Shown here one piece after another: positions 7,208-15,423 of a DNA stretch of 29,831 bases. The notes under the pieces are model-generated. The model had not been told where the DNA came from, did no database searches, and was given only the letters and a program-made list of their open reading frames with translations. This stretch comes from JBCCZC01 sp039188505. Lineage in GTDB: Bacteria; Pseudomonadota; Gammaproteobacteria; Xanthomonadales; SZUA-38. The stretch spans positions 1 through 29,831 of the forward strand of contig JBCCZC010000014.1 in assembly GCA_039188505.1 (NCBI GenBank). The letters are read 5' to 3'. The position numbers and the translations under genes were made by a program. The stretch's first letter is position 1. Every line of letters starts with the position of its first letter.

Positions 7208-10018
7208 ATGAAAGCTCCCCGAAAATCGATCCGCCGCCGCCCGCTCGCCCGGGCCCTGATCCTCGCGCTCGCCACCACGCCGCTCGCGACGCTCGCCCAG
7301 GAAACGCCCCCGCCGGGCGAGGAGCCGGCCGCGCTCGAAGAGGTGCTGGTCACCGGCACCCGCATCGAGGGCGTCGACCTCGAGGGCGCCGTCCAGGCGC
7401 TCCAGATCGACCGCGAGGCCATCCTCGAGTCGGGCGCCGATTCGCTCGGGGAGCTCATGCGCGACCTGACGGTCACTGGCGGTGGCGCCGGTACGTTCAG
7501 CACCTCGACCGCGGGCCCACTGTCGAGCGACACGCCCGTGGGCGCGGCCGGCGTCTCCCTGCGCGGCCTCGGAACAAGCTCGACGCTGACGCTCATCAAC
7601 GGCCGCCGCGCCACGATCAGTTCCTTCGCCCGCGGCCAGGAGTCGTTCATCGACGTGAACTCGATTCCGCTGGCCGCCGTCGAGCGCGTCGAGATCCTGC
7701 CGAACGGCGCCTCGGCCATCTACGGCGCCGACGCGGTCGCCGGCGTGGTGAACTATGTGCTGCGCGACGACTACCAGGGCGCCGAGGTCTCGGTCTCCTA
7801 CGCCAACTCGACCGAGAGCACGGACGAAGGACGCACGAACCTCAACCTCGTCGCGGGCTTCGGCGATGACCGCCAGCAGGGCATGATCATCCTCGACTAC
7901 TTCGATCGGAATGCGCTCTACGACCGCGATCGCAGCATCAGCCAGGACTCGGTGCGCCCGAGCCAGCAGGGCTTCTTCCCGTCCTTCAACGACCTGGTCC
8001 TGCAGCTCTTCGACCAGACCGAAGAACCCCAGGACGGTGGCTGCCCGGCCGACCAGTTCGGCTTCGGCAACTTCGGCGAGTTCTGCGAGGTGAACACCAA
8101 CCGCTTCGTCTCGACCACGGACGAGTTCGAGAGCCTCGGCGGCATGGCCACCTACAACCTCCAGCTCTCGGACCGGACCACCTGGTTCAACGAGTTCATC
8201 TTCCAGTCGACGGAATCGAGCGGCACCGGCTCGCCGGCCAATTTCTCCCGCGCGCCGGTCGATCCGGAGAACCCGTTCTTCCCGCAGGCCCTGATCGACG
8301 ACATCGTCGAGGAAGGCCAGGTCGACGACTTCTCCGAGTTCTTCGGCTTCCCGATCTTCGCCTGGGGCAAGCTCCCCGAGCCGCGCGCGGTCGAGGTCGA
8401 GTCCGACACCTATCTCCTGGTCTCCGGACTCGAGACGTCCTTCGACAACGGCTGGAAAGTCGAGGGCGCCTTCACCTACGGCAAGAGCGAGTCCGAGCAG
8501 GTCGGCGCCAGCGGCCTGGTGATCTCCGAGGCGTTCTACAACGCCAACCTCGGCAACCTCTGCAGCGACGGCTCGACGGTCGAACGCTGGGACGTGAACC
8601 TGGTCCGGCCGAGCGCCTCCTTCGTCGGTGAGACCTGCGAGGACCGCGGGCTGACCACGCTCTGGTACAACCCGTTCGGTGGCCAGGGCCAGCAGTCGGC
8701 CGGCATCGATGACGCCATCCGCACGCTCGCGCGCCGGGACGGCGAGTCCGAGATGTGGTCCTTCGACATCGCCGCGAACGGCGAGGTCTTCACCTTCAAC
8801 GACCGCGCGGTCAATGGTGCCTTCGGCTTCGAATACCGCAACGAGGAGGTCAAGGACATCCCGGCCGGTGTGGCCGTCGCCTCGACCCTGAATCCAGAGC
8901 CGATCCTCGGCTTCAGCTCCACGTCAGCCGATGCCGAGCGCAACATCTGGGCGGCCTACGGCGAACTGTACGTGCCGTTCACCGACACCTTCGACATGCA
9001 GTTCGCCCTGCGCTACGACGATTTCGAGGGCTTCGACGGCGACCTGAACCCGAAGGTGGCGTTCCGCTGGGCCGCCACCGACAGCCTGATCTTCCGCGGC
9101 AACTACTCGACCTCGTTCCGCGCGCCCTCGCTGGCGCAGGTCGGCGCCGGCACGCTGCTCTCGAGCTACCGCGTCGATTGCGAGGCCGTTCCCGCGGCCT
9201 GCGACGGTGACGCCACGGCCGATGGCGAGGCGCTGCTCTCCGAGGACGTCTCGAACCCGAACCTCGAGGCGGAAGAAGCCGATACCTGGGGCCTGGGGAT
9301 GCTGTTCCGCCCGACCTCGAACATCGAGCTAAACCTGGATTACTGGGCCATCGACTACGAGAACATCATCGGCGTCGACGAGGACGACTTCCTCCGCCGC
9401 GCGCTGGCTGGTGAGTTCCCGGTGGTCGGCGAAGGTGAGCTCCCGACCGGCCAGCCCGGCGTGGAGGTCGAGGGCGGCTTCGTCATCGACGCCCACTTCG
9501 AGCTGACCAACCTCGGCTTCGAGGACGTCAGCGGCATCGATCTGGCCTACACCCAGTACTTCGACCTCGCCAACGGCCACGAGATCAGCCTGCTGGCGGA
9601 CGTGACCTGGCTCCTCGACTTCGAGCGCCAGGCGTCGCCGGCATCGCCGGTCATCGACGAGGTCGGCGAGTTCCGCTACCCCGAATTCCTGACCAATATC
9701 ACCGCGCGCTGGCGCAAGGACGACTGGCGGGCGAGCCTGCGGATGCGTTATACCGACAGCTACCTCGACGATCCCTCCAACCGGACGCTCGAGGCCATCG
9801 GCCTGCCCACCGACGCTGTGGTCAAGGTCGATTCCTGGACCGTTTTCGACCTGAACGTGAGCTACGACTTCACGGACAAGAGTTTCGTCCAGTTCAACAT
9901 CCGAAACCTCTTCGACGAGGAGCCGCCGCTCGTCCTTGGCCTGTCCGCGAACGTGGATCACATCAACCACAACTCCCTGGGCCGCTTCGCCACGGTGCGG
10001 TACACCTACGCGTTCTGA
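7208..10018 (+). CDS. TonB-dependent outer-membrane receptor
   Basis: A 936-residue receptor. It has a signal peptide (basic start MKAPRKSIRRRPLARAL, hydrophobic core, likely cut near LAQ at residue 31), a TonB-box-like segment EEVLVTGTRI at about 44-53, and a plug domain to about residue 190 with the hallmark elements VSLRGLG, LINGRR, VERVEILPNGASAIYGADAVAGVVN. The rest is the 22-strand barrel, ending in RYTYAF with a terminal Phe. Mature loops are strikingly rich in Asp/Glu and contain a few Cys. GAGG just upstream, overlapping the iadA stop, serves as ribosome site. Between a dipeptidase and a cyanophycinase it most likely imports cyanophycin fragments or beta-Asp-Arg; that substrate is inferred from context only. 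Confidence 0.95.
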   Translation: MKAPRKSIRRRPLARALILALATTPLATLAQETPPPGEEPAALEEVLVTGTRIEGVDLEGAVQALQIDREAILESGADSLGELMRDLTVTGGGAGTFSTSTAGPLSSDTPVGAAGVSLRGLGTSSTLTLINGRRATISSFARGQESFIDVNSIPLAAVERVEILPNGASAIYGADAVAGVVNYVLRDDYQGAEVSVSYANSTESTDEGRTNLNLVAGFGDDRQQGMIILDYFDRNALYDRDRSISQDSVRPSQQGFFPSFNDLVLQLFDQTEEPQDGGCPADQFGFGNFGEFCEVNTNRFVSTTDEFESLGGMATYNLQLSDRTTWFNEFIFQSTESSGTGSPANFSRAPVDPENPFFPQALIDDIVEEGQVDDFSEFFGFPIFAWGKLPEPRAVEVESDTYLLVSGLETSFDNGWKVEGAFTYGKSESEQVGASGLVISEAFYNANLGNLCSDGSTVERWDVNLVRPSASFVGETCEDRGLTTLWYNPFGGQGQQSAGIDDAIRTLARRDGESEMWSFDIAANGEVFTFNDRAVNGAFGFEYRNEEVKDIPAGVAVASTLNPEPILGFSSTSADAERNIWAAYGELYVPFTDTFDMQFALRYDDFEGFDGDLNPKVAFRWAATDSLIFRGNYSTSFRAPSLAQVGAGTLLSSYRVDCEAVPAACDGDATADGEALLSEDVSNPNLEAEEADTWGLGMLFRPTSNIELNLDYWAIDYENIIGVDEDDFLRRALAGEFPVVGEGELPTGQPGVEVEGGFVIDAHFELTNLGFEDVSGIDLAYTQYFDLANGHEISLLADVTWLLDFERQASPASPVIDEVGEFRYPEFLTNITARWRKDDWRASLRMRYTDSYLDDPSNRTLEAIGLPTDAVVKVDSWTVFDLNVSYDFTDKSFVQFNIRNLFDEEPPLVLGLSANVDHINHNSLGRFATVRYTYAF

Positions 10019-10025
10019 GCCCTGC

Positions 10026-10056
10026 CCGGGCCCGGCATCGCGCCGGGCCCGGCTTT
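10026..10056 (+). terminator. GC-rich hairpin with short T stretch between receptor and cyanophycinase genes
   Basis: An 11-bp perfect stem (CCGGGCCCGGC at 10026-10036 pairing with 10042-10052) closes a 5-nt loop ATCGC and is followed by CTTTCTCC. It begins 7 nt after the receptor stop and lies 25 nt before the cyanophycinase start. The stem is very stable but the T tract is short, so it could act as a partial terminator or as an RNA-stabilising element that sets the ratio of the two products. Confidence 0.6.
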
Positions 10057-10081
10057 CTCCTCAACAGAAACGACCCTATCC

Positions 10082-11326
10082 ATGCGCCGACTCGCATTCC
10101 TCTTCCTGCTTCTGCTCGGCACGGCGCACGGCGCGCCGGGCACCCTGGTCATCGTCGGGGGCGGGCTCGATCCCGCCAACACTGCGGTCTATCGATCCTT
10201 CATCGACGCCCTGCCCGATCCGGCGAACGACCGGATCGCGGTGCTGGCGACGGCGTCGGGCGAACCCGCGCTGTCCGCCGAGGCGTTCACGGCGGCGCTG
10301 GCCCGGCACGGTGTCCCGGCCGAGCGCGTCGACCTCGTCAAGCTGGCGGTGAGGGACGACGAATCGACCCGCACCGTCGACGAGTCCGCCTGGGCCGGCA
10401 ATGCCGCCAGCCCCACGGAGATCGCGAAGATCGAGCGCGCCGGCGGCATCTGGATGACCGGCGGCGACCAGCGTCGCCTGACCGCCCTGCTCCGCCCCGA
10501 CGGCAAGGACGCCCCGATGCTGAAGGCGCTACGCAAGCGTCTCGAAGAAGGCGCGGTCGTCGGTGGCACCAGTGCCGGTGCGGCGGTCATGAGCGACCCC
10601 ATGATCACCGGGGGCGATCCGCTCCTCTCGCTGACGCGCCGCGCCGGCGAGCCGGCGGACGATCGCGTGCTCGGTCTCGGCCCCGGCTTCGGCCTGCTCC
10701 TCGGCTTGACGGTCGATCAGCACTTCGGCGAACGGGCCCGTCTCGGGCGGCTGACGCTCGCCCTCGCGACCCGCCCGGAAGCCGAGCGCCTAGGCTTCGG
10801 CATCGACGAAGATACGGCCCTGGTCGCCGACCTCGAGAACGGGACCCTTGCCGTCGCCGGCGCCGGCAACATCACCGTGATTGATGGCCGCAGGGCCACC
10901 TTCGCAGCGGTCCAGGGACAGTTCGCAGTGCTGGACGCCCGCCTGTCCGTGCTGACAGCAGGCGACCGCTACATGCTGGCCAACGGCGAGACGACCATCG
11001 ACGAGTCCCGCAAGCCGACGGTCGGCGATGAGTACTTTGACGAGGCCCGGCCGGGCGGTGGCGGCATGGCCCTCCCCCAGCCCCGCCTCGCACGACTTCT
11101 CGGTGAAGCCCTCCTCGACAACAGCGCGACCACCACCCTGCGCCGCGTCTCCTTCCGGGAGGACGGTCGGGGCTTCGTCTACCAGTTCGAACAGGACGAC
11201 GAAGCGGCCGGCTACTGGGGCCGGAATACGGCAGGGCGCAGTCGCTACAGCATCACCGGCGCCGGCTTCTCCATCGCCCCCGCGACCATCGACATCCGGG
11301 TGCTTCAAACCGAGGTGCGGCGTTAG
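10082..11326 (+). CDS. cphE: Secreted cyanophycinase (peptidase family S51)
   Basis: A 414-residue protein with a signal peptide (MRRLAFLFLLLLGTAHGAPG). The catalytic core shows VVGGTSAGAAVMSDPM with nucleophile Ser164, GLTVDQHFGERARLGRL with His214, and GFGIDEDTALV with Glu243, matching the Ser/His/Glu triad described for CphB. Cyanophycinases cut multi-L-arginyl-poly-L-aspartate into beta-Asp-Arg dipeptides. The core resembles cytoplasmic CphB (about 270 residues), and a C-terminal extension of roughly 130 residues follows, a size like the extracellular CphE enzymes. It is the last gene of the block that begins with the RpiR regulator. Whether the product is periplasmic or released is not shown. 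No strong Shine-Dalgarno is visible, and a stable hairpin precedes it. Confidence 0.9.
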   Translation: MRRLAFLFLLLLGTAHGAPGTLVIVGGGLDPANTAVYRSFIDALPDPANDRIAVLATASGEPALSAEAFTAALARHGVPAERVDLVKLAVRDDESTRTVDESAWAGNAASPTEIAKIERAGGIWMTGGDQRRLTALLRPDGKDAPMLKALRKRLEEGAVVGGTSAGAAVMSDPMITGGDPLLSLTRRAGEPADDRVLGLGPGFGLLLGLTVDQHFGERARLGRLTLALATRPEAERLGFGIDEDTALVADLENGTLAVAGAGNITVIDGRRATFAAVQGQFAVLDARLSVLTAGDRYMLANGETTIDESRKPTVGDEYFDEARPGGGGMALPQPRLARLLGEALLDNSATTTLRRVSFREDGRGFVYQFEQDDEAAGYWGRNTAGRSRYSITGAGFSIAPATIDIRVLQTEVRR

Positions 11327-11402
11327 CTCTACTTGAGGATCAAGTCGGTGAGTTGCTCCACGCTGCCCGAAGTGCAGCGCGGAGCGACGAAAGGTCCTGC
11401 GA

Positions 11403-12338
11403 TCAGGCCGTTTGCGACCGGACTACTCCCTCTTCGGCCGGGGTGCCGGACCAGATGCCCGGGAAGCGCGAGGTCGGGGCGTAGCTCCACGCATCACGGT
11501 TCTCGAAGAGCGCGTCCAGCAGCGCCAGGTGCAGCTCGTGACCTGGCTTGTAGGCGTAGAAGTGCCCCACGATGGGCGCGCCGGCCAGGGTGAGATCGCC
11601 AAGGGAATCCAGCGCCTTGTGGCGCACGAATTCGTTATCGAAGCGGAGTCCGCCTTCGTTGACGACACCGCGCTCGTCGACCAGCACCGCGTTGTTGAGC
11701 GAACCGCCACGGGCGAGCCCGCGGGAACGCAGCGCGTCAAGATCCGCCTTGAATCCGAAGGTACGGGCGCCGGCGATGTCCCGGGCGGCAGTGCCGTCAC
11801 CGAGGTCGAGCGTCAGCGCCTGCTTCCCGACGGTCCGGTCGGCGAAGTCGATGGTCACCGAGAGGCACCGGCGCAGCGCCGGTACGAGCGTCGCATGACG
11901 GTCGCCCAGGCGGACCTCGATCGACCGTTGCATCCAGATCGCCTGGCGGTGCGCGGACTGAGACACCGTCCCGACCGAACTGATCAGGTCGACGAAGGGC
12001 TCCGCGCTACCGTCCATGATGGGCACTTCCGGCCCGTCCAGCTCGATCAGCGCGTTGTCCACGCCACAGACCGCCAGGGCGGCGAGCAGATGTTCCACGG
12101 TCGAGACCGACACGCCGTGATCGTTGCTGATGGTCGTGCAGAGCGCGGTGTCCGTCACCGCGTGCCAGATCGCGCGGACATGGCGCCGCTCCGACGAAAC
12201 GTCGCGGCGCGCGAATATGATGCCGTGGCTCGGCCACGCGGGACGAATGGTCATCGCAGCCTTGCGGCCTGAATGCAGGCCGGGGCCGATGCAATCCACG
12301 GAACGGGCAAGGGTGTGTTGCAGATGTTGGTCTTGCAT
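11403..12338 (-). CDS. lpxC: UDP-3-O-acyl-N-acetylglucosamine deacetylase LpxC
   Basis: A 311-residue LpxC, the zinc enzyme for the committed step of lipid A synthesis. Visible residues are VEHLLAAL (catalytic Glu82, zinc ligand His83), FVRHKALDSLGDL (ligands His240 and Asp244) and KPGHELH (His267). The ATG at 12338 is chosen because GGAGG lies 8 nt upstream; an in-frame ATG at 12368 has no ribosome site. The core (IGPGLHSG, LDGPEVPIMDGSAEPFVDLI, ARTFGFKADLDALRSRGLARGGSL, LAGAPIVGHF) reads more like alphaproteobacterial LpxC than the E. coli or Pseudomonas type. It stands alone, not behind ftsZ, so it may be a second or acquired copy. It converges with the cyanophycinase gene. Confidence 0.9.
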   Translation of the reverse strand: MQDQHLQHTLARSVDCIGPGLHSGRKAAMTIRPAWPSHGIIFARRDVSSERRHVRAIWHAVTDTALCTTISNDHGVSVSTVEHLLAALAVCGVDNALIELDGPEVPIMDGSAEPFVDLISSVGTVSQSAHRQAIWMQRSIEVRLGDRHATLVPALRRCLSVTIDFADRTVGKQALTLDLGDGTAARDIAGARTFGFKADLDALRSRGLARGGSLNNAVLVDERGVVNEGGLRFDNEFVRHKALDSLGDLTLAGAPIVGHFYAYKPGHELHLALLDALFENRDAWSYAPTSRFPGIWSGTPAEEGVVRSQTA

Positions 12339-12368
12339 CAGCGTTGCCTCCAGTTCAAATGCTTGCAT

Positions 12369-12909
12369 GAGCTGCTGCCGACTGTGGCAGTGACCCGTCG
12401 AACACCTACGCTACGCCAGGCGAGCGGCCGGACTTTTGCCCCCTCTGGCCAGAGACTTGTCCAAAGCCGCGTCGCCCGGACAAGCTGTATCGAGCCTCCG
12501 ACCGGCGTGCCATCGCCGAGCCGGGCCGGCCGTCAGCGACCTTCTCAAGGTCGTCGATACGCCCACGACGGCGCTGCCCGACATCGATGCCGATACGCCG
12601 GATCCGAGTCATTGCCATAGAACGCGAACTCGGGGAGGCGACCGGGCACATGAGAGAAGCCAGTTGGGGGCTTCTCACCGTGTGGTGGCTGCAGGACCCG
12701 GAGGTCAGAGTGGATGGTCGGCGAACAAGGAAAAACTGACGGCGGACGCGCTCATTGGGACTTGTCCGGGCACTCGTTGGACCATTAACCTGATCCGATA
12801 AGAACTTGATGAACATCTTTGTTGGCATTTGAAAGCGAAGCCGGTTCGATCTTGGCCGTACGTTTCTCCGGATACCGCTCGACACCCGCTCACGAACAGG
12901 AGTTCGACG
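12369..12909. other. Intergenic region between lpxC and amidohydrolase genes, no convincing gene
   Basis: About 540 bp separate two divergent genes. Open frames here lack ribosome sites and family-like sequence. A 9-bp direct repeat GACTTGTCC occurs at 12454-12462 and 12759-12767, the first followed by an inverted copy GGACAAG at 12478-12484 (7-bp arms, 15-nt loop). AT content rises at about 12777-12840, where TTGGAC (12777-12782) and TAAGAA (12799-12804), 16 bp apart, could form a weak promoter for the amidohydrolase. Nothing firmer is visible. Confidence 0.4.
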
Positions 12910-14625
12910 ATGACCGTCACACGCCGCCGCTTCCTTCAGATCGGTGCCGCCGGCCTTGCGGGTCTTGCGTTTTCCCGCCAGCTTCTGGCCGATGCCCACG
13001 CACCCACCGTGGTTTTTCGCGGCGGAACGATCCTGCCGGTGGACGCCGCATTTTCCGAGCATTCGGCGATCGCGCTCCGCGGCAACCGGATTCTTGCTGT
13101 CGGTGCCGATGACGAGGTCGCTGCGGTGGCCGGCAGTGGTGCGCGGGTGGTCGACCTCGCCGGACGCTGTGTGCTGCCGGGCTTCATCGAGCCGCATATG
13201 CACTTCGCCCTGATGGCGGGGCTGGGCCACTTCGAGGACATCGGCGCCTTCCAGAACGCGACCTTCGACGACACGCTCGACGCGATCAAGCAGATACGCG
13301 CCGCCGCCGAGGCTGCCGTCCCCGACGAGTGGGTCACCGGACGCCAGTTCGACCCCGTGCTGCTGGAACCGCCCCGGGATCTCACGATCCAGGATCTGGA
13401 CCCGATCATTCCCGACCGCCCCGCATTTTTCCTCAACGCATCGGGACACATTGGCTACGTCAACAGCAAGGCCCTCGAGCTCGCGGGAATCACGAAGGAC
13501 ACGCCCGACCCGGAAGGCTCGGAATTCGGTCGCTACGAAGACGGTTCACCGAACGGCGTGCTCTACGGTCCGACCGCGCATATGCCCGTGCTGCTGCTCA
13601 ATCCGGGCGTCAAGGAACGTATGGATTCGGGTTTTGTCCAGGCCGGGCGTGAGCTCGGCGACCTATCCGCCGAGATGGGCATCACGACCCTGTGCGACCA
13701 GGCGACCGGCGTCGTCAACGGCCCGCCGGAGCTCGAGGCCTATCGTGCCATGTACGAAGGCGGGCGCATGAAGGCGCGAATCCGCGCGTATCTCTACGGC
13801 CAGCACATCGGCTGGATCCAGTCGGACGTGAAGCCCGGCGACGGCGACGCGCTCATGCGCGTGGCGGGGTGGAAGGTCGTCACGGACGGCTCGAACCAGG
13901 GCTTCACGGGTCGCCAGCGCGAGCCCTACCACACACGCGACACGCGCGGCATTTACTACGTGGAGCCGGACGAGCTACAGGAGATGGTACTGAAGCTCGG
14001 CCAGCGAGGCTGGCCCCTGGCACTCCACGGGAACGGCGACGCCGCGATCGACAGCATCCTGGACGCGGTGGAAAACGCCGCTGCCGAAGGCGTTGACGTC
14101 AACGCGCTCCGCGTGCGCATCGAGCACTGCTCGATCCTCCACGACGACCAGATCGAGCGCATGAGGCCGCTGGGCATGTGCCCCAGCTTCCTCATCAACC
14201 ACGTCCACTACTGGGGCCACGTCATGCGCGACGAGGTCTTCGGACCGGAGAAGGTGCAGCTCCTGGACCGCTGCGCAGCCGTCGAGGAGGCCGGCCTGAC
14301 CTGGGTGAACCACACGGACGCACCGGTCTCACCGCTGGGTTCGCTGCACAAGATCCGCGTCGCCGTAGTACGTGATCTCTGGAGGGAACCCGAGACGATC
14401 CTGGCCCCACAGGAGCGGGTGCCGGTCGAGACTGCCATTCGCGCCGTCACGAGCAACGCCGCCTACCAGTGCCACTCCGAGCACGAGATCGGCTCGCTCG
14501 AACCCGAGAAGCTGGCCGACCTGGTGATCCTCGAGGAGGATCCGCGCGAGGTCGAGCCGACGAAGATCTCGGATATCAAGGTCAGCGAGACCTGGATGGA
14601 TGGGAGGCAGGTCTTCTCGGCCTGA
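12910..14625 (+). CDS. Tat-exported YtcJ-like amidohydrolase
   Basis: A 571-residue metal-dependent amidohydrolase (PF07969 type). The N-terminus TVTRRRFLQIGAAGLAGLAF is a twin-arginine signal, with likely cleavage around LADA at residue 29, so the folded metalloenzyme would be exported. Motifs are GFIEPHMHF (His96, His98), TDGSNQGFTGRQREPYH, LALHGNGDAAIDSILDAVE, RIEHCSILHDDQ and NHTDAPVSPLGS, all typical of YtcJ proteins. The start is set at the ATG at 12910 because AGGAG lies 7 nt upstream and the Tat motif follows; the frame is open further upstream to 12829 without support. The substrate is unknown. No evident partner gene lies beside it. Confidence 0.9.
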   Translation: MTVTRRRFLQIGAAGLAGLAFSRQLLADAHAPTVVFRGGTILPVDAAFSEHSAIALRGNRILAVGADDEVAAVAGSGARVVDLAGRCVLPGFIEPHMHFALMAGLGHFEDIGAFQNATFDDTLDAIKQIRAAAEAAVPDEWVTGRQFDPVLLEPPRDLTIQDLDPIIPDRPAFFLNASGHIGYVNSKALELAGITKDTPDPEGSEFGRYEDGSPNGVLYGPTAHMPVLLLNPGVKERMDSGFVQAGRELGDLSAEMGITTLCDQATGVVNGPPELEAYRAMYEGGRMKARIRAYLYGQHIGWIQSDVKPGDGDALMRVAGWKVVTDGSNQGFTGRQREPYHTRDTRGIYYVEPDELQEMVLKLGQRGWPLALHGNGDAAIDSILDAVENAAAEGVDVNALRVRIEHCSILHDDQIERMRPLGMCPSFLINHVHYWGHVMRDEVFGPEKVQLLDRCAAVEEAGLTWVNHTDAPVSPLGSLHKIRVAVVRDLWREPETILAPQERVPVETAIRAVTSNAAYQCHSEHEIGSLEPEKLADLVILEEDPREVEPTKISDIKVSETWMDGRQVFSA

Positions 14626-14674
14626 GGAATATCCGGGAAACGAGGTATCGGCGACACAGCAGGCTCATCGACCC

Positions 14675-15082
14675 ATGAAACGGATGCGATTCCCGATCCT
14701 CGCGCTGATACCACTCCTCCTCGACGGCTGCGCCAGCCAACCGCTCGAATACAGCTACGAGGGAGACGTCCACCTGCGCTGGCTGGAGATCAGGATCGAC
14801 ACGCTCGAGCTGCCGGAGAATGAGGCGGGCGGCACCTTTGCGAAGGTCACCCAGGCCCAGCGTACCTGGCGGCGGCTCGAGGAGATGATGGACGAGAAGC
14901 AGCAGCGGCTGCTGGACCAGCAGCTGCGGGAGTTTGCGCGCATCCTGTTTGAGGGAGTCCGCGATGCCTCCGGCGTCCCGCTGGTGGCGTTGGAGAACGT
15001 ACTGATCCAGCCCTCCTACGACGAGGCGGCCGGCTGGTGGGCATCAACTACGAGTACCCGAGAACGACCGGTGCGACCATGA
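14675..15082 (+). CDS. Putative lipoprotein, N-terminal part of an apparently frameshifted gene
   Basis: A 135-residue frame. It begins with a lipoprotein-like signal (MKRMRFPILALIPLLLDGCAS, Cys19; Asp at the -2 position is unusual) and continues with a Glu/Gln-rich, probably helical region. Its last dozen residues (WWASTTSTRERPVRP) look like read-through in a wrong frame. Shifting by -1 near 15015-15040 restores LVGINYEYP and joins the next frame, giving a protein of about 250 residues. I do not recognise the family. It lies 49 nt after the amidohydrolase stop, on the same strand. A one-base deletion, natural or from sequencing, is the simplest explanation. Confidence 0.6.
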   Translation: MKRMRFPILALIPLLLDGCASQPLEYSYEGDVHLRWLEIRIDTLELPENEAGGTFAKVTQAQRTWRRLEEMMDEKQQRLLDQQLREFARILFEGVRDASGVPLVALENVLIQPSYDEAAGWWASTTSTRERPVRP

Positions 15083-15423
15083 CGCTCGTCGGCAATATCT
15101 ACTACGGCGACCCGACCGCAACCAGCTTCGGTGTCGAAGCCGCGAACCGGAGTAGCATCACCGTCAGGCCCAAGCTCAATCTGCAGATCGAGGGGCGTAC
15201 GGCCGACCGCGAGGTGTTCTGGCGGCACTCCCAGGTCTACACGTCCAACCAGCGCTACAGCGTCGGCGGTCAGTTCGTCCTGGGCGTGGCGACCGGGAAA
15301 CTCCAGGGCAGCGAAATCTTCCCCATCCCGCTGGCCGAGGGCGTCATCGGAGACCTGCGGCGGCCGATGGTCAGGCATGGCGTCGACGCGACGGCCGACG
15401 CAAGGTCGCTGGCGGACGAGTGA
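15037..15423 (+). CDS. C-terminal part of the frameshifted putative lipoprotein
   Basis: A 128-residue frame from a GTG at 15037 that overlaps the previous one by 46 nt in the -1 frame. The content (LVGNIYYGDPTATSFGVEAANRSS, then LNLQIEGRTADREVFWRHSQVY, and SVGGQFVLGVATGKLQG; each broken here for quoting) looks like a real beta-rich secreted domain but has no signal peptide of its own. That supports it being the C-terminal half of the lipoprotein gene. Its TGA overlaps the ATG of the next gene (TGATG at 15421-15425), which suggests translational coupling with the MscS-type gene. Family not recognised. Confidence 0.6.
   Translation: MGINYEYPRTTGATMTLVGNIYYGDPTATSFGVEAANRSSITVRPKLNLQIEGRTADREVFWRHSQVYTSNQRYSVGGQFVLGVATGKLQGSEIFPIPLAEGVIGDLRRPMVRHGVDATADARSLADE

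Noticed and set aside
12406..13449. 347-codon minus-strand frame spanning the lpxC-amidohydrolase gap and the amidohydrolase start
   Set aside because: Most of it is antisense to the Tat amidohydrolase. The part in the gap looked briefly transposase-like but has no motif I can defend.
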